Position numbers and translations under genes: made by a program. A DNA stretch of 64,000 bases from Neobacillus sp. PS3-40. GTDB lineage: Bacteria > Bacillota > Bacilli > Bacillales > Cytobacillaceae. Every line of letters begins with the position of its first letter. The stretch's first letter is position 1. The notes below the pieces were generated by a model that was given only the letters and a program-made list of their open reading frames with translations, did not search any database and was not told the origin of the DNA. Shown piece after piece: positions 8,553-19,207 of this stretch. The stretch lies in assembly GCF_030915485.1 (NCBI RefSeq), contig NZ_CP133266.1, forward strand, positions 1,240,001-1,304,000. The letters are read 5' to 3'.

Positions 8553-8575
8553 CTAACCGGTCGGGTTAGAGTTTT
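8553..8575 (-). terminator. Rho-independent terminator after rpmA
   Basis: On the minus strand CTAACC-cgac-GGTTAG is followed by GGTTTTTCTTTTTTT, immediately after the rpmA stop. It would separate the ribosomal protein operon from spo0B-obg. Confidence 0.85.
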
Positions 8576-8586
8576 CAATCGGTAGC

Positions 8587-8880
<294 letters not shown>

Positions 8881-9222
8881 TTACACCTCCCACTTTTTGA
8901 AGGTAATTTTTATGTGTCTTCCGTAATCCTGTTCAATCGTCTGCAAAGAAATGATCATTCCTTCGAGGAGTAACTGGACCTTTTCTTGAACGTCATCCGA
9001 AAGTTCTTCCGGAATCACGCATCGAAGAAATCCTGAATCCCCCATATCGATGTCGGGATTTACACCAGTTAATTTGATAATTGAATTAACAGTACCAAAT
9101 GAAATAGCAGATGCCCCTGCACAGACGATATCTTCACCATGATTGGCAAAACCAGCATGACCTTCAAACACAAATGAATGAATGAATCCGGTTTTCTTAC
9201 GATTAATTGTTATTCTTATCAT
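8881..9222 (-). CDS. prp: Ribosomal processing cysteine protease Prp
   Basis: Prp (B. subtilis YsxB) removes the N-terminal extension of L27, which is needed for active ribosomes in this lineage. The 113-residue protein keeps the catalytic pair His22 (EGHAGFA) and Cys34 (EDIVCAGAS) at the positions known for the family. It sits between rplU and rpmA, as in other Bacilli, in one operon. Length is normal. Confidence 0.95.
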   Translation of the reverse strand: MIRITINRKKTGFIHSFVFEGHAGFANHGEDIVCAGASAISFGTVNSIIKLTGVNPDIDMGDSGFLRCVIPEELSDDVQEKVQLLLEGMIISLQTIEQDYGRHIKITFKKWEV

Positions 9223-9236
9223 CGATCACCAACACC

Positions 9237-9545
9237 TTATGCGTTGATTTTTCCGATAACTACTTTTGTATACGGCTGACGATGACCTTGCTTTTTACGG
9301 TTGTTTTTCTTCGCTTTATACTTGAAAACGATGATTTTCTTTTGACGGCCTTGTTTTTCAACAGTAGCTGTAACAGTAGCGCCTTGAACTAATGGGCTTC
9401 CTACTTTTACGTTTTCACCGCCTACGAAAAGAACCTTATCAAAAGTAACTGTTTCGCCTGCTTCTGCGTTTAGTTTTTCAATGTAGATGGCTTGGCCTTC
9501 TTCTACCTTTACTTGCTTTCCGCCAGTTTCGATAATTGCGTACAT
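9237..9545 (-). CDS. rplU: 50S ribosomal protein L21
   Basis: L21 binds 23S rRNA in the large subunit. The 102-residue protein starts [17 protein letters not shown] and ends with the basic [17 protein letters not shown] region. The ATG at 9545 has AAGGAGG 8 bp upstream, so the upstream in-frame GTG at 9554 is unlikely. It heads the rplU-prp-rpmA operon and is preceded by a structured leader. Confidence 0.98.
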   Translation of the reverse strand: MYAIIETGGKQVKVEEGQAIYIEKLNAEAGETVTFDKVLFVGGENVKVGSPLVQGATVTATVEKQGRQKKIIVFKYKAKKNNRKKQGHRQPYTKVVIGKINA

Positions 9546-9555
9546 GAACTGCACC

Positions 9556-9656
9556 TCCTTATAAACTCAGACTCGCCATTCACAGGCGTTTTGCTCTAAA
9601 CGCAAAAACTTATGACCTGATCTGAGCGGTTGTAGCACGGGTGCTACAAACAATAA
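9556..9656 (-). ncRNA. L21 leader (ribosomal protein leader RNA)
   Basis: The untranslated region upstream of rplU folds on the minus strand into a strong hairpin TTGTAGCAC-ccg-TGCTACAA and a second GCGTTT...AAAACGC stem, then the ribosome-binding site. Position and layout match the known Firmicute L21 leader (Rfam L21_leader), thought to mediate autoregulation. I could not run a covariance-model search. Confidence 0.7.
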
Positions 9657-9689
9657 CATTAAAATCCTACCATAATACAAACGTTAATG

Positions 9690-11180
9690 TCAATAGAAAC
9701 CATTCCTTTTTGAACTTATCGCACTTTCATCTCCAAATTGTTTCAAATGATAATAAGGTATGTTCTTTGGAGTTATGGAAAAGAATACCTTTAAATGTGT
9801 TGCTTGCTCAAAATGGTTTTGATAGATTTGGTTTGGTCCTTCAAATGCCTCTTTTACCTCTTTTGTCGTTTCAACCAAAACCGCTTCAAACTCTGAATGA
9901 CGGTGCTCAAATAACTCTCTTTCAAGTCGAAAAGCAACCGTTTCTACACTATCAATTCGGCCCGTGCCCGCACATTCAGGGCATCTCACCTGGAGGGCCT
10001 CTGACAGAGTAACTCTTGTTTTCTTCCTGGTTAGCTGCAGAATTCCCAGCGGAGTAAAACCAAAAACCTTCGTTCTTTTTTCATCTCTTTTTAATTCCTT
10101 TTCCATCGTTTCCAAAATACTGACTCGATCTTGATCACGTTTCATATCAATAAAATCAATGAGAACCATACCACCAATATCGCGAAGACGGAGTTGCCGT
10201 GCAATTTCTATGGAAGCAAGGTGATTTGTCTTTAATACAGTATCGTGGAGATCAATTTTCCCAGAAAACTTACCAGTATTAACATCAATAATTGTTAGAG
10301 CTTCTGCTTCATCAAAAATAAGGTAGGATCCATTTTCCAGCCAGACCACTCTTTTTAATGCTTTTTCAATTTCATGTTCTACCCTGAGGCTTGAAAATAG
10401 ATTTTCTTTTTGACTAAAGTAGGTTAGCTTTACATTACCTTTTTTGACCAATTCATGAGACTCCAGCTTCTGTTTTAAACCAAGATCGTCGAGAATAACT
10501 TCCCCATTCGTCATCCTTTCCATTGTTTCAGTGAGGATCTCAACGAATGTTTCTTTTTGAAAGAGCAAGTCTGGCTTTTTTAGGGAATCTGCTTTTCGAA
10601 TCATTTCTTCATATTGCTGTCTTAATTGAAAAAATTCTTCGCTTATTTCTTCTTCAGAAGCATTATTACTTGATGTACGAAAAATAATCCCTTCCACCTC
10701 TCCCTTTATACGGGTTCCAAGACGGCGAAGGGATGTTTTTTTACCCTCTTCAACAATTTTTTTAGACACAGCCACATAGCGACCATTTGGCATATAGATA
10801 AGATAATTGCCTTGAATCTCGTTAATTCCAGTTACCCTAGGGCCTTTTGTTCCTGTTGCATCCTTATTAACTTGGACAATAATTCTTTCTCCTTGATGAA
10901 CAAACTTGGTAATACTTTTCGCTTCTTTTACCTGATTATCCTCATTTGACAATACATATTTGGCAAGAAGGTCACGATGCAAATAAGCATTTTTTTCTTC
11001 ACCAATATCAACAAAAACAGCATTCATACCAGGTAAAACCTTCGTTACAGTCCCATAATAAATATTCCCTACAAGTGATTGATGTTCTGGGCGATCAATC
11101 ACAATTTTCTCAACTTGATTGTTGATCATAAGGGCATATCGCTTTTCTCTTGAAGCATAATTCACAATCAATTTTTTCAA
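9690..11180 (-). CDS. rng: Ribonuclease E/G family protein
   Basis: This is an endoribonuclease of the RNase E/G family acting in RNA decay or rRNA maturation. The 496-residue protein has an S1-like RNA-binding segment (about 38-125, GNIYYGTVTKVLPGMNA) and the catalytic region with the metal-binding aspartates in IIDVNTGKFSG and LIDFIDM. A CPECAGTG zinc-link motif lies near residue 405. It starts at TTG with GAGG upstream. B. subtilis lacks this enzyme, but it lies in the same spoIVFB-rplU gap in other Bacillaceae. Substrates here are unknown. Confidence 0.93.
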   Translation of the reverse strand: MKKLIVNYASREKRYALMINNQVEKIVIDRPEHQSLVGNIYYGTVTKVLPGMNAVFVDIGEEKNAYLHRDLLAKYVLSNEDNQVKEAKSITKFVHQGERIIVQVNKDATGTKGPRVTGINEIQGNYLIYMPNGRYVAVSKKIVEEGKKTSLRRLGTRIKGEVEGIIFRTSSNNASEEEISEEFFQLRQQYEEMIRKADSLKKPDLLFQKETFVEILTETMERMTNGEVILDDLGLKQKLESHELVKKGNVKLTYFSQKENLFSSLRVEHEIEKALKRVVWLENGSYLIFDEAEALTIIDVNTGKFSGKIDLHDTVLKTNHLASIEIARQLRLRDIGGMVLIDFIDMKRDQDRVSILETMEKELKRDEKRTKVFGFTPLGILQLTRKKTRVTLSEALQVRCPECAGTGRIDSVETVAFRLERELFEHRHSEFEAVLVETTKEVKEAFEGPNQIYQNHFEQATHLKVFFSITPKNIPYYHLKQFGDESAISSKRNGFY

Positions 11181-11280
11181 TCTTACTGCCTCACTTTTTT
11201 TTTGATGGTATTATTATACCCCTTTTAACTCAATAGATTAAACATCTTGTTTATCAGGATGTACCGAAATGCAATCTGTA

Positions 11281-12147
11281 TTAGTATGAGAAAAGAAGGT
11301 CACTTATCTTATCTGTTATTCTCTTCTCAGTAAAATAAGCATGCAAAATTTCATTCTCATCCAATGATTTTTTTTCATTTCCTTGGCCCTCAATAACAAT
11401 CGGATGTTTGCAGCCCCGTTGAAATCGTTCTAAAACCTGAATAATCAGTTCACCTTCATTCACTTTTATCGGTTTAAGAAAATAGAGCCCTTCTTTTTTT
11501 CCATAATATCTTTCTAATAAAAATCGAATAAACACATACCGTCTTTGTTTCCATTCGTAATAAAGTGAAAAATATAAGAAGGCAATTACAATCCATAAGT
11601 TTAATTGGGTAAGAGCTGTAATGAAAATAAGTAAAGAAAAAAGATTCAAACAAATAAAAGAAATGATTAACGTCAATCGATGTGCTTGTGGAAATGGTTT
11701 TTGTAATGATAACAACAGAAAAAGTAGTTTTCCCCCATCTAGCGGCCAAATAGGGAATAGATTAAAGACAAAGATCATCAAGTTATAATGGAAAAAAAGA
11801 TCGTACATGTCTTTTGAAATCCAAGACATTGAATATATAAGGAATGCAACAGCTACCATCCAGATATGCTGAATTGGACCAGAAATGACCACGATTGCCT
11901 CTTCTTTTAAAGGTCTATTCCCATGCTCATCCATTTCAGCCACACCCCCAAAGGGGAGAAGCACAATCCTTTTTATCCTCCATGAAAAAAAGGATGCCGC
12001 TGCAGCATGCCCCATTTCATGTATAAAAATAATTCCAAGCAATATGGAAAGTTCCATAAAATGGGCAGTCACAATAGATATTGCGATGACAATCCACAAT
12101 AATGGATGAATTTGAATATGCTGGATTAAATATTTGGCTTTAGTCAA
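11281..12147 (-). CDS. spoIVFB: Stage IV sporulation intramembrane metalloprotease SpoIVFB
   Basis: This M50-family site-2-type protease releases pro-sigma-K in the mother cell outer forespore membrane. The 288-residue protein has several membrane segments, the zinc motif HEMGH (His43, Glu44, His47), the PLDGGK motif supplying the third zinc ligand, and a C-terminal CBS-like cytosolic part. It starts at a TTG that overlaps the end of spoIVFA by 8 bp, with AGGTGA in front, which implies coupled translation with its inhibitor. Confidence 0.95.
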   Translation of the reverse strand: MTKAKYLIQHIQIHPLLWIVIAISIVTAHFMELSILLGIIFIHEMGHAAAASFFSWRIKRIVLLPFGGVAEMDEHGNRPLKEEAIVVISGPIQHIWMVAVAFLIYSMSWISKDMYDLFFHYNLMIFVFNLFPIWPLDGGKLLFLLLSLQKPFPQAHRLTLIISFICLNLFSLLIFITALTQLNLWIVIAFLYFSLYYEWKQRRYVFIRFLLERYYGKKEGLYFLKPIKVNEGELIIQVLERFQRGCKHPIVIEGQGNEKKSLDENEILHAYFTEKRITDKISDLLFSY

Positions 12148-12925
12148 AACGTATCACCTGGATGGGATCGATGAAATTATCCCCTTTTTTAATAGCAAAA
12201 TAATAGGACCCTTTTGTTTTATCTTCACCGCCAGAGGTTGAAACCGTACCAACTTCCTTGCCTTTTTCAATGTACTGATATACATTCACTTTTATTTCTT
12301 CAAGATCTCCATACCATGATTCCGTTTTGTCTGAATGCTGGATAATCACCGTTCTTCCAAGCCCTTCCTTAATTCCGGCAAATGTAATAATCCCTTCATT
12401 CATTGCCTTCACTTGGGCCCCTTTTCCCGTTTCAATCATGACACCTTGCCCATTTTTTACAAAATTCTCAACAACTCTACCTGTTGCTGGTACAGAATAT
12501 TGCTGTTCCGGTGTTTTTTCGATTTCCTGTTTTTTTTCTGTAAATGGAAGCAATGCTAATGGCTTCCCAAATTTATTTTCATACCAATTTGTAACCGTAG
12601 CAAATTGAAATTCCATATCCATTGTTTTTTTCACTATATTTCTTGTTGAGTCAAGCGGTGCGTTATGATTGCGAAATAAGATGGCAATTATGAGAAATAG
12701 GAAAATAGATGCCAGTATTTTGAAAAAGAAGACCTCTTTTTTAAATAATGGATGTGTTTCTTCAGCTTCTCTCCTACCCTCGTAGGAGATCATTTGGTTA
12801 AAACCATACTTTTCATCATCACCCGGCATTGTCAGGCTGCGATTCTGGTATTTTCCAGGTCCATCTATGCTTTTTCTCCTTTTTGCAATCCTTCGGCGAA
12901 TTTCATCCGATTTTGATCTCACCAT
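12140..12925 (-). CDS. spoIVFA: Stage IV sporulation protein SpoIVFA (M23-like)
   Basis: SpoIVFA holds SpoIVFB inactive until the forespore signal arrives. The 261-residue product has a basic N-terminus (MVRSKSDEIRRRIAKRR, as in B. subtilis). One membrane segment lies at about residues 75-95. A C-terminal LytM/M23-type domain appears catalytically degenerate, since the usual H-x-H reads Y-G-D. The ATG at 12925 is chosen because AAAAGG stands 6 bp upstream and homology begins there; the open frame continues to 13039 without recognisable sequence. Confidence 0.93.
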   Translation of the reverse strand: MVRSKSDEIRRRIAKRRKSIDGPGKYQNRSLTMPGDDEKYGFNQMISYEGRREAEETHPLFKKEVFFFKILASIFLFLIIAILFRNHNAPLDSTRNIVKKTMDMEFQFATVTNWYENKFGKPLALLPFTEKKQEIEKTPEQQYSVPATGRVVENFVKNGQGVMIETGKGAQVKAMNEGIITFAGIKEGLGRTVIIQHSDKTESWYGDLEEIKVNVYQYIEKGKEVGTVSTSGGEDKTKGSYYFAIKKGDNFIDPIQVIRFD

Positions 12926-13063
12926 TCCCATCCATCCTTTTCCCGCTTTTTGTACAAGTCTATGAGTGACCATAAAAGAGTATGACTTAAAAGGATAGGA
13001 TAATTGGACAAAACATCTCTGTTGGATTTTTGACTTCATTCAATTCCACAAATAGTCGAAAAT

Positions 13064-13168
13064 AAAGAAAACTCGCCGATTGGCGAGCCCGTAAGGGCGA
13101 TGACAGAGGCGTAGTTGCACTTATGCGCTAGCAGAATTTATGGATATAAATTCTGATTAGCTAAAAAA
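13064..13168 (+). repeat. Dispersed ~103-bp structured repeat, copy D
   Basis: This is a full copy with both end hairpins. Its TTAGCTAAAAAA end touches the minD terminator stem, so the A-run serves as that terminator's T-run on the minus strand. Confidence 0.9.
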
Positions 13169-13212
13169 GGGTCTATCCAGAAGGAACTTTTCATTTCCCT
13201 TGGATCAGACCC
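13163..13212 (-). terminator. Rho-independent terminator of minD
   Basis: On the minus strand GGGTCTGATCCAAGGG pairs imperfectly with CCTTCTGGATAGACCC and is followed by TTTTTT. It starts 4 bp after the minD stop. Confidence 0.85.
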
Positions 13213-13216
13213 ATGT

Positions 13217-14020
13217 TTATTTGGCACCGAAAAATTTTTTTAATTTTGAGAAGACTCCCTTTTCGTTTTCTCCAAGAGGCTGAAGAGGGATAGATTCTCC
13301 AAGAATTCTTCTTGCAATATTGCGATAAGCGAGTGATGCCTTATTGCTTGGATTCAGTGCAATCGGTTCCCCGTGGTTTGATGCCTTAATTACTTCATCA
13401 TCATCGGCTACAATTCCAATTAATTCAATCGATAAATGTGTCGTAATTTCATCTACATCCAACTGGTCTCCACTTTTCATCATATGATTGCGTATACGGT
13501 TAATAACTAATTTAGGCGGTTCAATGTCTTTCTCTTTTTCAAGAAGTCCAATGATCCGATCTGCATCCCTAACTGCTGAAACTTCAGGAGTTGTCACTAC
13601 AATAGCTCTATCTGCACCTGCGATAGCATTTTTAAAGCCTTGCTCAATTCCTGCCGGACAATCAATGATTATATAATCATAATCTTGTTTCAGGCTAGTA
13701 ATCAACACTTTCATCTGCTCTGGTGCCACTGCTGATTTATCAGTTGTCTGTGCAGCTGGTAGCAAGTAAAGTAAGTCTTCAAACCTTTTATCCTTTACTA
13801 AGGCTTGATGAACTTTACATCTGCCTTCCACCACATCAACAAGATCATAAATAATTCTATTTTCAAGCCCCATAACGACATCTAAGTTACGTAAACCAAT
13901 GTCTGTATCAACTAAACATACCTTTTTTCCTTGAAGGGCCAATGCTGTTCCAATATTAGCAGACGTAGTTGTTTTTCCAACTCCGCCCTTACCAGATGTA
14001 ATGACAATTGCTTCTCCCAC
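13217..14020 (-). CDS. minD: Septum site-determining ATPase MinD
   Basis: MinD is a membrane-bound ATPase that recruits MinC to block division near the poles. The 267-residue protein has the deviant Walker A GKGGVGKTT (about 10-18), DTDIGLRNLD, the Walker B region YIIIDCPAG and a C-terminal amphipathic membrane-targeting helix (VFSKLKKFFGA). It starts at a GTG with AAGGGGG upstream and follows minC by 1 bp. Confidence 0.97.
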   Translation of the reverse strand: MGEAIVITSGKGGVGKTTTSANIGTALALQGKKVCLVDTDIGLRNLDVVMGLENRIIYDLVDVVEGRCKVHQALVKDKRFEDLLYLLPAAQTTDKSAVAPEQMKVLITSLKQDYDYIIIDCPAGIEQGFKNAIAGADRAIVVTTPEVSAVRDADRIIGLLEKEKDIEPPKLVINRIRNHMMKSGDQLDVDEITTHLSIELIGIVADDDEVIKASNHGEPIALNPSNKASLAYRNIARRILGESIPLQPLGENEKGVFSKLKKFFGAK

Positions 14021-14021
14021 T

Positions 14022-14701
14022 TTACCGTCCCCCTTCTAATCTAGTAAGATTTGGTCTTAGATGTATTAAACCTTGTAATCTATCTACTACAATTTGGTGG
14101 TTATGATCTATGTAGGCGCACTCCATTTCATGTTTTTCTTCATGCAAAACATGATCAGGTGCTCGATTTAAGCAATCACTAATCAGTAATTGGGAAGGTT
14201 TCATGCTGGATGCGGCAATCACAGCTTGGTCATTCCCGAAGCAACCCGCATGGGCAATTCCTCTTAAAGTCCCCATGATAAAAATATTCCCACCAGCCAT
14301 GACTCTCCCGCCAGGATTAACATCACCAATCAGCAGAAGATCACCAAACACTTCTAAAACTTGTCCAGACCGTATAATTTTCGTAACTGTTACAACTTCA
14401 TTCTCTTTTCTTGTTTTTTCAGCATCTACCTTTGTGATAACATTCGATTCAATTTCATCAACAACAAGGTTCTTTTTTTCCGAATGATGTCTTTTAATTC
14501 TTCTCGTTGAACTTCAGTTAAATAGCGATTACCTGTTTCAAGTCTAACTGGGATTAATGGCCTATCTTCATGGCCGCGATCATTTAAAGATAGTTTCTCA
14601 TCCAGTTCTATTTTCAGTTCACGATAGGAACAGTTATCATCCAGATGTAATGTTAATCCATCTTTTGTACCTTTAATAATTACGTTTTGCTGTTTTTTCA
14701 T
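14022..14701 (-). pseudogene. minC: Septum inhibitor MinC, interrupted by a frameshift
   Basis: MinC inhibits FtsZ polymerisation at the poles together with MinD. The N-terminal domain (from ATG 14701, [17 protein letters not shown]) and the C-terminal beta-helix domain ([21 protein letters not shown] to [12 protein letters not shown], cited in two parts: [13 protein letters not shown] and IGDVNPGG) are both intact, but in different frames. The frame switch maps to a run of seven A (minus strand) at 14473-14479. With six or eight A the protein reads on as [20 protein letters not shown], a full-length MinC of about 226 residues. Everything else looks functional. A homopolymer sequencing error is the likeliest cause; true mutation or slippage remains possible. 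Confidence 0.85.
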
Positions 14702-14720
14702 GAAGAGTATCCACCTCATT

Positions 14721-14840
14721 AGAAAAGCGCAAGCGCCTAGTTCAGCCCCAACAGCTGTTTATGGCCTTCTGGAGTTAAAGTCGTTCTTTGACTTCATAAC
14801 AGGGGCCAAAACGACCTCGAGGGGCTAGACTGCTTGCGCC
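14721..14840. repeat. GCGCAAGC-family inverted repeat in the mreD-minC gap
   Basis: AGAAAAGCGCAAGCGCC at the left and GGGGCTAGACTGCTTGCGCC at the right form the arms of a 113-bp imperfect palindrome. Arms and the trailing AGACAGTTCTCAAAG recur in part at 6371-6440 and 39786-39924, so this is a dispersed family, probably non-coding. Confidence 0.75.
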
Positions 14841-14983
14841 AGACAGTTCTCAAAGTTCAAAACCATATATTATGACATTAAAAGAAAAGCGGAAGTGTCT
14901 ATTGTAAAAGTACTTCTTTTCATTATAAAGATTTCGACAAAAAAACTGCAAACTCCTCTTTTTTAAAGGACATTGCTATTATC

Positions 14984-15502
14984 CTAATCAGCACGCAAAT
15001 TATCTGCAAACTTTTCAAATTGCCGTTTTAAAGGATAGGCAGCAATTACGATATATATCGCATTTAATATCAATGTAGAGAATAAACGCCTATCTAAAAA
15101 ATTCATAAATGTGATATTCGTTATATGAATTAATTTGTCCATTTCAAAGACACCAATCTCGATTAATGCCACACCAATTAATGAAACAAGTGAGGCGATT
15201 AAAATATTGGTTTGCAATACCTTCATTATTTTTGAAACAATGTATGCTACAAGAGGAAAGAGAAATAAGTATATACCGATAATTTCTGTGTAAACAATGT
15301 CAAACAATAATCCAAAAATAATTCCGTAGACAATCCCATGCTTCTCGCCTCCATAAATCGTCAGAAAAAGGATTGAAGCGATAAGAAAATGGGGGACCAA
15401 GACATTCTTACTATTAAAAAAGGCAGCAGGTAAAAATTGAACAAATAGGCTTTCAAGAATAAATAGGCCCAGAAAAATTAAAGGAAGAAGGAATTTTCTC
15501 AC
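14984..15502 (-). CDS. mreD: Rod shape-determining protein MreD
   Basis: MreD is an integral membrane component of the elongasome that guides lateral wall synthesis with MreB and MreC. The 172-residue protein is almost entirely hydrophobic, with about five predicted membrane segments. It overlaps the end of mreC by 4 bp. A weak GAAGT/ACTTC hairpin followed by a T-rich stretch at about 14888-14915 may end the operon. Confidence 0.93.
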   Translation of the reverse strand: MRKFLLPLIFLGLFILESLFVQFLPAAFFNSKNVLVPHFLIASILFLTIYGGEKHGIVYGIIFGLLFDIVYTEIIGIYLFLFPLVAYIVSKIMKVLQTNILIASLVSLIGVALIEIGVFEMDKLIHITNITFMNFLDRRLFSTLILNAIYIVIAAYPLKRQFEKFADNLRAD

Positions 15503-16380
15503 AAATCCCCCCCCTTTTGATTACCTATTTCACTCATATCTGCTTGTACACCTGTACGCTTAATTACGAGTACTTTTTCAATATCGTAAAAGTCAGCTCC
15601 TGGATCCACGTACGCTGTTTGATTTAATCCATATTGATCGGGTTTAACCTCAACAACTTTCCCGATTAACAATCCCGGTGGGAAAACACCACCAAGACCA
15701 GAAGTTATTACGGTTTGCCCCTTTTTAACTTTTGCATCATAGGGGATTCTTTTAACTAATAATAGTTTTTTCTCTTTATCATAACCTTCAACAAGACCAA
15801 ACGCATTGGCATCGCCTTGGATAAAGGCTGAAATACGGTTTTTTGGATCCATTGCACTAAGTAATTGAACGGTCGAGCTAAATTGATTAACACTTTTCAC
15901 TTTTCCGATCAATCCACTAGCTGTCATAACAGCCATATTTTGTTTAATGCCATTTATTTTGCCTTTATCAATCATAACAATTTCGTGCCAACGATCAGGA
16001 TTTCTGCCGATTACTGTAGCAGGCAATGGTTTAAAATCAATCAAGGTCTTTTTTTCGCCTAATAGATCATGCAGTTCACTATTGTCTTTTGTCAATTGCT
16101 GAACCTGTGCCTCAAGGCTGACTAGTTTTTCAACGCGTGTTTTTAATTGTTTATTTTCTTGATATGTATTTTGCAAGTCCTGAAGATTCTCAAAAAAGCC
16201 CACAACATATTGGGTAGGCTTTGATACCAGGGATTGAACCCAGCCGGTCGTATCTTTCACAAATTGCTCCGGCCAGGATGGCTGACTTCTCTCCCTCAAA
16301 GAAAACCCAATCAATGCCACGAGAATAATGATACTGACAAGCAACACAATCAGACGTTTATTCAAGAAGAATTGTGGCAT
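15499..16380 (-). CDS. mreC: Rod shape-determining protein MreC
   Basis: MreC is a bitopic elongasome scaffold that contacts penicillin-binding proteins. The 293-residue protein has one N-terminal membrane segment (about residues 9-27), a coiled coil (about 65-110, rich in Glu/Lys/Leu) and the periplasm-like double beta-barrel domain with VIGRNPDRWHEIVMIDKG. The neighbours mreB and mreD fix the call. Confidence 0.95.
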   Translation of the reverse strand: MPQFFLNKRLIVLLVSIIILVALIGFSLRERSQPSWPEQFVKDTTGWVQSLVSKPTQYVVGFFENLQDLQNTYQENKQLKTRVEKLVSLEAQVQQLTKDNSELHDLLGEKKTLIDFKPLPATVIGRNPDRWHEIVMIDKGKINGIKQNMAVMTASGLIGKVKSVNQFSSTVQLLSAMDPKNRISAFIQGDANAFGLVEGYDKEKKLLLVKRIPYDAKVKKGQTVITSGLGGVFPPGLLIGKVVEVKPDQYGLNQTAYVDPGADFYDIEKVLVIKRTGVQADMSEIGNQKGGDL

Positions 16381-16406
16381 GATGATACACCTCTATTTTT
16401 TAGACT

Positions 16407-17462
<1,056 letters not shown>

Positions 17463-17480
17463 TTAATGATGGTAAGTTTA

Positions 17481-17583
17481 TTTTAGCTAATCAAAATTTA
17501 TATCCGTAAATTCTGCTCGCACATTTAGGCCACTACTCCACTATCATCGCCCTTTTGGCCTCGAAATGGGGCAAGTTTTCTTA
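17481..17583 (-). repeat. Dispersed ~103-bp structured repeat, copy F (degenerate, inverted)
   Basis: This is the only copy on the minus strand. It reads AAGAAAACTTGCC at its left end, GGGCGATGATAG in the middle, and GAATTTACGGATATAAATT and GATTAGCTAAA at its right end. The left stem is largely lost, so this is an old or decayed copy. It lies between radC and mreB. Confidence 0.8.
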
Positions 17584-17687
17584 AAATGTATAAACGGTTT
17601 GTAAGTAAATCCTTTTGTATTAATGCGTGTCTGATCCTAAAAAATCATAAATAATATTATATCGTAACATCATTTAAAATCATAGTG

Positions 17688-18377
17688 TCATAAATAACCT
17701 TTTTCTTTTAGGCTCACAAATTTATTTTCACCAATAATTAAATGATCTAGCAAATCAATCCCAATTATTTTTCCACATTCGGAAAGTCTCTTGGTTACAT
17801 CTATATCCTCCCTACTTGGTGTGGGGTCTCCCGAGGGATGATTATGGAGGCAAATAATAGAAGCTGCAGAACGACGGAGGGCTTCTTTATACACCTCCCT
17901 TGGATGTACAATAGAAGCATTCAAGCTACCAATAAAAATGGTTTGTTTATGAAGTACTTGATTTTTGGTATTTAAATATAAACAAACAAAATGTTCTTGG
18001 GATAAAAAGCGCATATCATTCATGACATATTTCGCTCCATCCTCTGGAGATCGGATAACATACCGATCATTAAAAGAGAGATTGGCAACTCTTCGACCTA
18101 TTTCTACGGCTGTTAAGATCTGGATTGCTTTTGCATAGCCAATCCCTTTTATTGATGTTATTTCTTCTAAGCTGGCCGATTTCAAATCCCTTAAACCATC
18201 GAAATGGGAAAGAAGACGATTGGATAATTGTAGAACAGATTCATCCTTTGTTCCAGTTCTAAGCAAAATAGCAATAAGTTCATGATTGGATAAACTTTGC
18301 GCGCCATGTTGAACAAAACGCTCTCTTGGTCTCTCATCTTGTGGGAAATCACGGATCATTAAAGTATTAGTGGTCAT
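17688..18377 (-). CDS. radC: RadC family JAMM-domain protein
   Basis: This 229-residue protein has an N-terminal helix-hairpin-helix segment (LEEITSIKGIGYAKA) and a C-terminal JAMM/MPN metalloprotease-like fold with HNHPSGDPTPSRED. The biochemical role is not settled, and the historic DNA-repair label is doubtful. The ATG at 18377 is chosen because GGGAGG stands 6-7 bp upstream. It is followed by mreB and preceded by maf, the B. subtilis order. Confidence 0.93.
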   Translation of the reverse strand: MTTNTLMIRDFPQDERPRERFVQHGAQSLSNHELIAILLRTGTKDESVLQLSNRLLSHFDGLRDLKSASLEEITSIKGIGYAKAIQILTAVEIGRRVANLSFNDRYVIRSPEDGAKYVMNDMRFLSQEHFVCLYLNTKNQVLHKQTIFIGSLNASIVHPREVYKEALRRSAASIICLHNHPSGDPTPSREDIDVTKRLSECGKIIGIDLLDHLIIGENKFVSLKEKGYL

Positions 18378-18416
18378 TCTTTTTCCTCCCTTTTTGGGAG
18401 TCAAGGAACGATTATC

Positions 18417-18989
18417 TTAGTACGGCAACTTGTATCCGACCTTTTTTAATTCCCGAATAGTCCTTGAAACAGGTAGTCCCACAACAGCAAAATAGTCACC
18501 ATTGATCTTTTTGACGAGCATGCTTCCTAATTGTTGAATCCCATATGCACCTGCTTTATCAAAGGGTTCTCCACTTTGCACATACGCCGTTAATTCCTCG
18601 TCCGTTAACTCCCAGAATAAAACTTCTGTTCTTTCATAAAAATGTGATGAATGGTTAGGGGACAATATAGAAACACCTGTGTATACATCATGTTGATTAC
18701 CTGAAAGCATTCCTAGCATGTTTTTGGCGTCTGCCTCATCTAAAGGCTTACCTAAGATCTTTCCATCAAGAACAACAATGGTGTCTGAGCCAATTACAAA
18801 GGCATCGGGGTTTTCTTTAAAAACAGCCTGTGCTTTTCGATTAGCCAATTCCATTACTACTTCTGCTGGAGACAGTCCAGGATCATAGCTTTCATCCACA
18901 TCACTGCTGAAAATATCGAAGGATAAATGGAGGTTTTCTAGAAGTTCCTTTCGCCGCGGAGAAGAAGAGGCTAAAATGAGGGTTTGCAT
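18417..18989 (-). CDS. maf: Nucleoside triphosphate pyrophosphatase Maf (dTTP/UTP)
   Basis: Maf hydrolyses dTTP, UTP and modified nucleotides to monophosphates, a house-cleaning activity linked in Bacillus to septum arrest. The 190-residue protein shows ILASSSPRRKELL at the N-terminus, IGSDTIVVLDG and GKPLDEADAKNML. The ATG at 18989 follows AAGGTGA. The intergenic stretch behind it (18993-19276) holds only the spoIIB terminator. Confidence 0.95.
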   Translation of the reverse strand: MQTLILASSSPRRKELLENLHLSFDIFSSDVDESYDPGLSPAEVVMELANRKAQAVFKENPDAFVIGSDTIVVLDGKILGKPLDEADAKNMLGMLSGNQHDVYTGVSILSPNHSSHFYERTEVLFWELTDEELTAYVQSGEPFDKAGAYGIQQLGSMLVKKINGDYFAVVGLPVSRTIRELKKVGYKLPY

Positions 18990-19207
18990 CAAATCACCTT
19001 ACCTTTTTTTGCTTCGTATTGGGAGATACAGTCTAATCCTATCAAAAATTGTTGAAGCAAACAATTTTTATATGATTAAAGTTTGAAAAAATTTGTCTAA
19101 TTATTCTAGAAAGATGAAAATCAAGAAAAGCTTAAGTGAACTAATAAGGAACTATCTACATAAGAATATCCTATTTAAGGCCAAAATCACATAACAAAAT
19201 AGTAAAA

